From contig CACYZT010000014.1 of the NCBI GenBank assembly GCA_902778935.1, positions 1 to 64,000 of the forward strand: a stretch of DNA of 64,000 nucleotides. Reading direction: 5' to 3'. Each line of letters begins with the position of its first letter. Positions within the stretch are counted from its first letter, which is position 1. The position numbers and the translations under genes were made by a program. This document shows, piece by piece, positions 26,901 through 31,835 of the stretch. The notes under the pieces were generated by a model that saw only the letters and a list, made by a program, of their open reading frames with translations, searched no databases and had not been told where the DNA came from. This DNA comes from an uncultured Bacteroidales bacterium (GTDB lineage Bacteria > Bacteroidota > Bacteroidia > Bacteroidales > Paludibacteraceae).

Positions 26901-27591
26901 GAATAACGTCATCAATGTCGTTACCTTGGCGCAAGACGGACGTACGTCGATTACCTATCTCATCTCGCAGATTATTGCGAAAGATGGCGACAATGCGCTC
27001 GCTTGGATTACTGTGAACGGAGATACGCTGCCCGGTTTTGACCCGGAGGAGACATTCTATACCTTCTATGTGTTCGAATCCGACGCACCGACGGTAGATG
27101 CTGCTCCGCGTTCGGAGAATGCAGAGATTGACCTCGGACGTGTGCTCGCGGGTGATACCTGTAGAATCATCTGTACCGCGGCTGATGGTACGGACCGCTA
27201 TTATTACATCTATTTCGCCATCACCTCGATTGACCCGTCTGCTGAGTCCACCGCCGATGATGTGCTTGTCAAACCGCTTGGCGCTTCGCACCAACTGTTC
27301 ATCGCTACTATCCGTCAGGGCGTCTATTTCGCACTCTACGACCAGTACGGTAAGTTGGTTTATCACAAGCCTGTGCCGCCGGCTAACCCGAACGATGTAG
27401 AGATAGTAACGGACCAGAACGGCATTGAGCATGTCAACAATATCTCCAATCTCAGTTCTGGATTGCTGGTAGATGTCATACCCGGCCAAATTTACTACTA
27501 TGCGTTCTATAACGGCGATAAGAACTTCATCCAGATGTTGAAGGGCGCAAGAGCAAAGCGTCTCAAATCCGGCAAGATTATCATCCGCTAA
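17995..27591 (+). CDS. Giant surface protein with ~30 cadherin-like beta-sandwich repeats
   Basis: A 3198-residue secreted protein. After a signal peptide (ending near residue 23, MLGQ) comes a PCMD-like lectin domain (residues 24-270). About 30 repeats of roughly 80 residues follow, each starting with a LxxIxLDGxxLxGF motif and ending in a TVYTIxF-like strand, as in the cadherin-like beta-sandwich family PF12733. I count 15 before and 15 after a second lectin-like segment at about 1560-1783. The last 90 residues have a T9SS-like tail (MLKGARAKRLKSGKIIIR). It has its own promoter and no partner gene. Residues 1480-1783 are encoded by visibly AT-richer DNA than the rest. I infer a very long surface adhesin or glycan-binding fibre. 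No catalytic motif is seen. Confidence 0.9.
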   Translation: MSKFLHRVLVLFATAVMPLTMLGQYQLPDPGFEDWSGTAFDGQVQNKYWHASNVEQSALGMSFKFNFAHKETGRNGGSCIMAQDQTVGAAGITETSPSYYSLGYGWQYLEGLQTGTATAGTKGGYAFTHRPDSISVWIKRTGANWDKEDFHILFYSWTGTAKGKSYKNKNGGCTNVSIEDEESDVRIALDGNQCSYQTAGGQVAEGWIHERRQYTNWTNVRIPIYYMNDNIPAKCNVIFSASNYPNYRSNSGLYEGNSLYVDDVELIYSSKIQKLVVGGKEWKGFDPNNTGVQVYSVPEGSTTIPSIEAFRGIGSLSNVPNQSTTKTVHFSGRKLSGSEITIVNGTVGGTPTKITVRAEDGSSTTVYNILFQAAKSSNAKLASIRYTYTDKDNHPQTTTVAGFNPSTYNYNVELPYGAKGVPTVSAETQEDEQAVIPTQASSVPGQASLKVIAADGTSTATYRINFSIGQLADNTLAGIKVNGTPIPGFSPTQAVYKVSLPTSTTTMPTVQAVSAYAPGEQTIVYNAPSVIDGGTYTISVTTPGNTVPKVYKLNFKLEASSYTYLQDLRVVRDNINLLTNFEPTQTTYYFNLPLGTTALPAISWTAGDEFQTIAKTDLGAGVVDGTVRVTVTAGNGDQTVYKLVFTTEKSDRSTLNGITIGGTPLDGFDPDVLVYNYALPVGTTVLPEIVAVPGDEFQTIAINPAGVNGKTRITVTAGDGSTSVYQISFSVETYSVNTLRAIYLNGTLIDGFDPNQDEYWVNMPQGTVALPVVTYELENEQLQTASVRAFSGLNGDYKITVRPQGGASRTYIVHFSVTTSGNNRLEMIYLNGTPLEGFHPDTLHYIDSLPEGVSAIPNVTFVKGEATQRVLSVQEGKQQIITVTAESGAKRVYVIDFVVRASENAFLEMIYLNGDSLEGFGKQTLEYHIPLQTATCPIITVDAAPGQQVTITAPYAAGIAKIKVQPESGSANMYLIHFDQSAPTAVQLAAITVNGVALSDFQPTKLHYQSQYSLELPDVQGVGHDGQTIQVLWKDSVAYLHVTDSLGAKAMYDVTFSRILSTNTRLEGIYADGVLISGFDATQLNYEYNLPAGSTYPEVSYKAAEQAQVVFFGQLEDGKWGISVLAENGSTATYTVRYTIAKYSDPTLQNLEVQGKTLSFNPNTHTYVLTLDEGAPLPLVTVTPREQQTVVQYNEDDRHQRVIVYAESGDTASYTITYNRVLSSDTHLKDILIDGVSLQGFDPDVLSYVDSIPLRSKFVPNVFPVAALSTQTVTTYFSRPDGVTRIHVEAQNGDTRDYTIAFPVVKSNNTQLGDLYLDSEEAEISFKPNQTDYTVELPFSATSCPKMVYEKDEQEQRIDVISRPLGQTSQIIVTAENGEQRIYNILFKREVLNTKNVLSMLRIKELDQELSLKDKTKRVFDVDMPFGSRSLTVEYEKSYNEQTVFIQPGGVHHPTIITVKANNDTIADEVYRIIPEVSTQNPAVLASLSVNDKPLADFDMNRFSYVVLIDTIPMVAPIVIPEGYNHAIVTPTIVNHKHWQALVSKDGFTNTYDIWFYYTHDVVPNADFNNWTTAANNDAPKPTGWNCLADYFTSSDVLGNGVKLSSGTHTFGQNEEVVQVTVSGTNRAVQLNSKQSAHEGNIWAGVYGGALGGYLPAWITLGTISGTLQEAGGSSFYPQGGITYRNTPDILIVRAKTGSISSTGNKNRIVYQLTGNGSKELEFSTEANTDYKVYSFNLAEANSAVTAPTQLNIILNSFYKESMSTKTQGSDADLTIDYLRFSYNHALTSMTVDGIDATKSGNAFTATLTDPERIELPVLAFTGEVADQAQDVVWSAPTKDADFETRNATIRNWAENGADYTDYTLSVKRPLDTNNQLTNIYLDTVPLIGFSAGKYAYTVALPAARRNIPDIQPIPGSSLQSVTALYNDADSTMTITVTPEKGSAKTYTITFSTTLSNDTTLANIVVDGLVYDPEQKTYELTANTMPLISFEKRSDLQVVTLNNGVISVTAEDGVSTGTYTITYTKPAVVPNGVLTEFEMGGNIISGFGGANMTRVAAKPTEAVIFKREQDNDSIVFVQNETAMEWSVPGATKVYTWTYQTESSDNADLADITLDGISLSDFMPGVTDYDLTLDSMVILEPLAAEEAQTLQTTCVPVVGGVDYTTVVTAEDATTTKTYHLQVRRPVGHDATLAGILLDSVMIDGFRADSMNYAKVLPVGAVKTAQPKMPSVTYLAGHPGQKISVEQGQVNGNPTIITVESEDGAATNYYYLSVTAQKSHCSDLTGITVNGEAIDYFEPGRHFYSVSVNTENIEVDYMTDDRFQTVTTTVESSKTHQFRYTLHVMAEDSTTSDYMVEIYVENQSSDAQLANIKLDGEDFDHFLHSLNPDLVFDGGNNNYDINLPSGTPVLPEVSAQLKMDGQQVEIIHRPDSILLDVTAVDGTTHNIYHLHFLKPMSKNADLSMIFLDGDSLKGFEPTYYFYQINMPEGVHTMPEVAAQKGEPMQTLQPVEIDLDKLQATIKVQAEDPSVRENTYVVVFHITESNADTLLNIYEDGQPMNDFEPRTMYYTKSLPVGTLAFPDLSWQEVNDLQTITMDTMEFTQNTLIRQIKVTAESGKKNIYTVSYTIEKSSVDTLQMLFVDQKQLPGFKASTTEYFYQLTAAEATALNGQLPEVDYIKGDESQNVMVSQVVDSLAGKSLGYKSLVTVTAATGKTTMYTIHYPVELSTDATLNMINVGTKPLANYDAERFIYKLEIEMEAAVPVVSVIKKEEAQVYEINVLEDTVKVVVWAESIKDSAVYTLSFERLKSKVTDLRDIILVGADSVPFPTSEFPYRPEIYSYTVKLPYDRELTPKEQLPDIRFELYDQEQQTDTAIHVLPNGDIQVDVTVTAPNGEDQAIYSIIFQFVKPSDAMLASLGIRDEEFADFRPSKTEYVYAHPYGTDSTAFFTADDVTYVLSDSLATIDSIYMDENNVINVVTLAQDGRTSITYLISQIIAKDGDNALAWITVNGDTLPGFDPEETFYTFYVFESDAPTVDAAPRSENAEIDLGRVLAGDTCRIICTAADGTDRYYYIYFAITSIDPSAESTADDVLVKPLGASHQLFIATIRQGVYFALYDQYGKLVYHKPVPPANPNDVEIVTDQNGIEHVNNISNLSSGLLVDVIPGQIYYYAFYNGDKNFIQMLKGARAKRLKSGKIIIR
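22437..23345 (+). other. AT-rich mosaic segment inside giant surface protein gene
   Basis: By hand count, bases 22621-22680 are 27% G+C and 22681-22740 are 40%, against 53% at 22201-22260. Codon choice changes at the same place. The segment encodes one beta-sandwich repeat and a second lectin-like domain, and the reading frame stays open across both edges. Confidence 0.7.
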
Positions 27592-27672
27592 CCGGTCCCG
27601 ATAGCAAGTAAGGGGCAAGTAAGGGGCAACACCTACTCAAATAGCCAAAGACAAAGCCCGGGCCAAAGACGG

Positions 27673-27698
27673 AAAAATCGCTCAAACGGGCGATTTTT
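27673..27698 (+). terminator. Hairpin terminator after giant surface protein
   Basis: AAAAATCGC / GCGATTTTT arms with an 8-nt middle and a T-rich tail, only about 10 nt before the -33 element of the next promoter. Confidence 0.7.
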
Positions 27699-27708
27699 CT
27701 GTTTTTTC

Positions 27709-27739
27709 TTGCATATATGCAAAATTTTTTGTACCTTTG
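27709..27739 (+). promoter_or_regulatory. Promoter of glycosyltransferase operon
   Basis: TTG, 20 nt, TACCTTTG (TTGCATAT form), 36 nt before the ATG at 27776. Confidence 0.85.
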
Positions 27740-27775
27740 CACGCTGAAACAGAAATGAATTAAATTTAATACCGA

Positions 27776-28957
27776 ATGATTGGTATCTTTAATGATAATT
27801 TCCCGCCTATATTGGACGGTGTTGCTTTAACGGCGCAAAACTATGCGTATTGGCTGCATGAGAAGGGCTACGACGTGCGGGTTATCACGCCTTATGCCCC
27901 GAAAGCGAAGAAGGTAATCAACGCTGCGCCTTATCCTATCAACAGGTTTATTTCTATTCCTATTCCTTTCCGTCATCCGTATCGATATGGTATGCCTTAT
28001 ATCGATGTTCCCTTCATGCGTAACTGGCGGAAGATGAAGTTCGAACTCGTGCATACTCATTGTCCGTTCACTACTGCCGACCTCGCGTACAGCGCTGCGC
28101 AGAGCCAGCATATTCCTCTGGTGGCTACCTTCCACTCCAAGTACCGTCAGGACTTTGAGCACAACGTGAAAAGCAAGTTCATCGTCGATTGCATGGTGCG
28201 TCATATTATCCGGGTCTTCGAGCGTGCGGATGAAGTGTGGATCCCGCAGGCGGCTGTTGAGCCTACGCTCCGCGAGTATGGATTCAAGGGACATGTAGAG
28301 GTGGTCGAGAATGGTAATGACTTCTATACACCGAAGGCGCAAATCGAAATGATGCGAAAGGAAATGCGTGAGGAGTTGGGCTTGACGCCCGATGAGACCA
28401 TGCTCCTTTTCGTCGGACAGCATATATGGGAGAAGAATATCGGATTTATCCTCGATGCACTCGCGTTGATAAAAGAATTGCCATTCCATCTGTTCATGGT
28501 CGGTACGGGTTATGCGGTGCGTGAGATACGACTGAAGATTCGTGCTCTGGGCTTGCAGGACCACGTGACCTTGCTTGGAAACATCCATGACCGCGAGCGT
28601 CTGAAGAAAATCGATGCAGCGGCCGACCTGTTCCTCTTCCCCTCGCTCTACGATAACGCTCCGCTGGTAGTCCGCGAAGCGGCGGCCCTGCATACACCGG
28701 CGCTTATGCTACAAGAATCAACGGCGGCAGAGGTTATCACGCCGGATGTGAACGGATTCTTGACGCCTAATGATGTGCGTGCGTACGCCAATCAGATAGC
28801 CTATCTCATGGAGCATCCGGATATGCTGACGCGCGTGGGTGACAAAGCGTCCAAGACCATCTCCCGTTCCTGGGAGAATGTGATTGAAGAGGTTATCCTC
28901 CGTTACCGCGACATCCAGCAGGCCTATAAACTCAAACATGGTATCATCGTACCATAA
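27776..28957 (+). CDS. GT4-family glycosyltransferase
   Basis: A 393-residue GT-B fold glycosyltransferase. The N-terminal domain begins MIGIFNDNFPPILDGVALTA with a Gly-rich acceptor loop and HTHCPFTTADL. The C-terminal donor domain has the family motif LLFVGQHIWEKN and the GT4 E-x7-E-like region around PLVVREAAALHTPAL, which binds the sugar nucleotide. There is no signal peptide, so it acts on the cytoplasmic face. It is first in an operon with a small EamA-like transporter and an LTA-synthase-like enzyme, which suggests glycolipid or surface-polymer synthesis. Donor and acceptor cannot be read from sequence. Confidence 0.9.
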   Translation: MIGIFNDNFPPILDGVALTAQNYAYWLHEKGYDVRVITPYAPKAKKVINAAPYPINRFISIPIPFRHPYRYGMPYIDVPFMRNWRKMKFELVHTHCPFTTADLAYSAAQSQHIPLVATFHSKYRQDFEHNVKSKFIVDCMVRHIIRVFERADEVWIPQAAVEPTLREYGFKGHVEVVENGNDFYTPKAQIEMMRKEMREELGLTPDETMLLFVGQHIWEKNIGFILDALALIKELPFHLFMVGTGYAVREIRLKIRALGLQDHVTLLGNIHDRERLKKIDAAADLFLFPSLYDNAPLVVREAAALHTPALMLQESTAAEVITPDVNGFLTPNDVRAYANQIAYLMEHPDMLTRVGDKASKTISRSWENVIEEVILRYRDIQQAYKLKHGIIVP

Positions 28958-28987
28958 TCGTCAATCGTCAATCGTCAATCGTCAATG
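28957..28987 (+). repeat. CAATCGT junction tract from glycosyltransferase stop to next start
   Basis: Four perfect CAATCGT units follow the TAA stop (28955-28957), and the ATG of the next gene (28985) lies in the fifth, altered unit (CAATG). Confidence 0.85.
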
Positions 28988-29341
28988 CTTACAATGATTC
29001 TTTTGATGCTGCTCCAGACAGCGATGCTCGCCTTCAGTCAGGTGACCCTCAAACTGGCGATGGAAGGTCTCAGTTGGGAGTGGAGTTGGTCGTTTATATG
29101 GCACCATGTCATCTTGAACGGCTGGTTGATGATCGCTGTGGCTCTGATGATTGGCGCGAACTTGTTTTGGCTGTGGATGTTGCATAAATATCCGTTGTCG
29201 CAGGTCTATCCTTTGACGAGTCTCGGGTTTGTGTTCGGTATGCTGTCCGGATGGCTGATTTTTCATGAGCAGGTAGGGTTTATGCAGTGGTTGGGTGTAT
29301 TCCTCATCATTGCCGGTTGTCTTTGTATCACCAGAGTATGA
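28985..29341 (+). CDS. Small EamA/SMR-type membrane transporter (ArnE-like)
   Basis: A 118-residue protein with four hydrophobic segments, the size of a half-EamA or small multidrug resistance unit. The pattern (FSQVTLKLAMEGLSW, YPLTSLGFVFGMLSGWLIFHE, GVFLIIAGCLCI) resembles the ArnE/ArnF type that flips undecaprenyl-phosphate sugars; such proteins act as dimers. It lies between a GT4 enzyme and an LtaS-like transferase, with which it overlaps by 4 nt. I infer transport of a lipid-linked sugar to the outer leaflet. Confidence 0.75.
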   Translation: MLTMILLMLLQTAMLAFSQVTLKLAMEGLSWEWSWSFIWHHVILNGWLMIAVALMIGANLFWLWMLHKYPLSQVYPLTSLGFVFGMLSGWLIFHEQVGFMQWLGVFLIIAGCLCITRV

Positions 29342-31077
29342 GAGAGCAAATCAAACAGTGGTTAGCGGTAGGTAACAGAGCCGCGTGGGTTATTTTCGGC
29401 TTGTTCACCTTGCTCATTTTCGGTCAGACTTTGCTGTTTGACCATTTTGCGTTTCGCGAACTGGCTTTGCAGCCTTCGGCGCAGAATACGTTAGCTATGC
29501 TGATGAGCAAGCTGGCGGCGTCGATGCTCTTCGCGTCGTTCACTTTCCTTCTGCGCGACAAGCGTTGGCTGATTGCCCTCTCTTTGGTCATCGATACATG
29601 GTTTATTGCCAACCTCATTTATATGCGCAATAACCATATTCTGCTGGATGCTGAGGCATTTAATATGTCCGGCAACCTGCATGGCTATTTTTGGTCCGTA
29701 CTCATCTATATAGAGTGGTGGATTGACCTGCTGTTCTATGGTTTGACAGCGCTCTTCAGCCTCGTCTTTCTCTTTACCAAGCAGAGTAGTCGTTGCTGGC
29801 AGGCATGGCTGGCGATGGTCGCGATATCGGCTGTTTTGTATCTCTCGGCGGAAGGACTTTATGTGAACGAGAAAAAGAAAGTGCAGTCGGAGACCAAGTA
29901 CGACGCTGCGCCGTTTATTCGCGAGCACCGTGAACCCGTTTATGGCACCCATTTCCCGACCACCGTCGCCAATACCTCGGTGCTCTATTCGCCCATTTAT
30001 ATCACGTCCGATTACTATCTGATGATCAATGATATCCAGCCGGAGCGGCCGTTGACGCCGCACGACTATGCCGTCATGGCGCATTTGGATGATGGAGAGG
30101 ACAGCGTGAGTTTGGATGCTCCGCTTATCATCGTCCTGCTGGAGAGTCTGGAGAACTGGGTGCTGACGCCGCAGATTATGCCCAATCTCTATCGCTTGAC
30201 GCAAAACGACCATGTGCTCTACGCCAATCGTATCCATACCCAGATAGTGGGTGCCCCTTCGGCGGACGGACAAATGATTGTCAATACGGGCCTGCTGCCT
30301 ATCAATGCCGGCGGCACTTGTCTGCACTATTCGCACAATACCTATCCTGCGATTATGAAACTGGCGCCGGACAGCGCTATCTGTCTTCTCCCGCACGACA
30401 CCTGTGTGTGGAACCAAACGGAGATGTCGCCCGCCTACGGCTATGACTCGACGATTTGTTACTGCGATATAGACACTATCCTCTTCCGGAAACTCGACAG
30501 CCTAGTGGACCATGGTTATCGCTATATCCAGTGTATCACGCAATCAACGCATGCTCCGTTCGTCAACGAGAAATACTCCCGTCTTCAGTTGCCCAAATCG
30601 ATGCCATGGGTGATGTATAATTTTATTCGCGGCTTCAATGCGCTGGACGACGGCTTGGGCTATTTCATCCGTAAGATAGAGTCCGATCCCCGTTTGCAGA
30701 ACTATACCATCGTCTTCACCGGCGACCATCGTATCCTGCATTATGAGAAGCGTCAACAGATGCAGCGCTATGCGCAGCGTTGGGCAAAGAAGCACAAGGA
30801 TACCCGATACGCCTGGATAACCGACTTGACGCCTCTGGATGACTGTCTGCCGCTCGTTATCTATTCGCCGCGTATCTCGGGCAATCCGCATTATACGGAG
30901 GATGCGTACCAAGCCGATATCTATCCTACCTACCGCACGCTGGTCGGCGCAAAGGACTATCGTTGGCGCGGGTTTGGCATCAATCTGCTGGACAGCACAC
31001 AGAAACGCGCCATCTCTGAAGACGACGCGTTCCCCTTATCTGATAAACTGATTCGAAATAATTATTTCCAGCGGTAA
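29338..31077 (+). CDS. LTA-synthase-like membrane phosphotransferase (sulfatase fold)
   Basis: A 579-residue protein with about five N-terminal membrane helices (to about residue 175) and an extracytoplasmic alkaline-phosphatase/sulfatase-fold domain. Metal and active-site motifs are visible: LLESLENW (Glu about 269), GAPSADGQ (probable Ser nucleophile, about 308), TQSTHAPF and FTGDH. LtaS, MdoB and EptA relatives move phosphoglycerol or phosphoethanolamine onto glycans or lipids. I choose ATG 29338, which overlaps the upstream stop (ATGA), over the in-frame 29287 candidate inside the upstream gene. Its 3' end overlaps the convergent barrel gene by 16 nt. Confidence 0.85.
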   Translation: MREQIKQWLAVGNRAAWVIFGLFTLLIFGQTLLFDHFAFRELALQPSAQNTLAMLMSKLAASMLFASFTFLLRDKRWLIALSLVIDTWFIANLIYMRNNHILLDAEAFNMSGNLHGYFWSVLIYIEWWIDLLFYGLTALFSLVFLFTKQSSRCWQAWLAMVAISAVLYLSAEGLYVNEKKKVQSETKYDAAPFIREHREPVYGTHFPTTVANTSVLYSPIYITSDYYLMINDIQPERPLTPHDYAVMAHLDDGEDSVSLDAPLIIVLLESLENWVLTPQIMPNLYRLTQNDHVLYANRIHTQIVGAPSADGQMIVNTGLLPINAGGTCLHYSHNTYPAIMKLAPDSAICLLPHDTCVWNQTEMSPAYGYDSTICYCDIDTILFRKLDSLVDHGYRYIQCITQSTHAPFVNEKYSRLQLPKSMPWVMYNFIRGFNALDDGLGYFIRKIESDPRLQNYTIVFTGDHRILHYEKRQQMQRYAQRWAKKHKDTRYAWITDLTPLDDCLPLVIYSPRISGNPHYTEDAYQADIYPTYRTLVGAKDYRWRGFGINLLDSTQKRAISEDDAFPLSDKLIRNNYFQR

Positions 31078-31832
31078 CCTAAGCTCAGACTTACGGACTG
31101 CGGGTAAATGAGGGCGTTCGCTATTTCCTGCCCTTTGTTGTTCTTGTAGAATGTCGCGATATCGGACAGACTGACTCGGTACGAGGCATTGATTTGCAGA
31201 CCGAACCGGAACTCATAGCCCACCATCGCGCATATACCGAAGTGGTTGTCGTGCAGTTTGTACAACTCGCTGTAGTCGTGCGTGTCTGTCTTGGGCTTGA
31301 CTGTCGTGGGATCGTCCCAGTTCTTGAATTTGTCCTTGATATTCGAGGCAAAAGTGAAGTGGGTGAAAATACCACCGCCGAACTGCACATAGCCTTTCTC
31401 CATGTTTCCGAACCTGCCTAAGAAATAAACAGGAATCTCCGCTCCGAAGGACCATAGTGTGTTGGTCGTGTCGGTGGAGGAGAAATAGTTCTGCTGCGCC
31501 GTGAAGATTACCTGCGGTTGGATGGAGAAGTGCTTGGTGATGCGGAAATCCATAAATCCTCCTAACTCGCCACCGATACGCATGTACGAACTCATCGTAT
31601 TGTGGTCACGGGTGATGATGAAATTGCTTATGTTAACGCCAGCCAGCACACCGCCGGATACCAGACGAGGCAGATTCTCCTGGTCCAAGGAATCGATGAA
31701 ATGCTCCGTGTCGAATTCTACCAACTTGGCTTTCGCTTCGTCCAGCGACTGCTGTATTTTGGTATCTCGGCTTTGTCCCGCCATATTCAGCGAAAGGACC
31801 GCCATACTCACTATGAATACAATCTTTTTCAT
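31062..31832 (-). CDS. Outer-membrane beta-barrel protein (PorT-like)
   Basis: A 256-residue exported protein (signal MKKIVFIVSMAVLSLNMAG) with alternating amphipathic strands and an aromatic C-terminus (LSLGYRWK) typical of eight-stranded outer-membrane barrels. It resembles the outer membrane beta-barrel/PorT family common in Bacteroidales. The gene follows the DUF5686 protein with 3 nt between stop and start, so the two form an operon. The function is unknown to me; a structural or biogenesis role in the outer membrane is an inference from the partner. Confidence 0.8.
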   Translation of the reverse strand: MKKIVFIVSMAVLSLNMAGQSRDTKIQQSLDEAKAKLVEFDTEHFIDSLDQENLPRLVSGGVLAGVNISNFIITRDHNTMSSYMRIGGELGGFMDFRITKHFSIQPQVIFTAQQNYFSSTDTTNTLWSFGAEIPVYFLGRFGNMEKGYVQFGGGIFTHFTFASNIKDKFKNWDDPTTVKPKTDTHDYSELYKLHDNHFGICAMVGYEFRFGLQINASYRVSLSDIATFYKNNKGQEIANALIYPQSVSLSLGYRWK

Positions 31833-31835
31833 GGC

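Noticed and set aside
29287-29337. In-frame ATG at 29287 as start of the LTA-synthase-like protein
   Set aside because: It lies inside the upstream transporter gene and adds residues without a signal or family match; ATG 29338 overlaps the stop in the usual coupled way.
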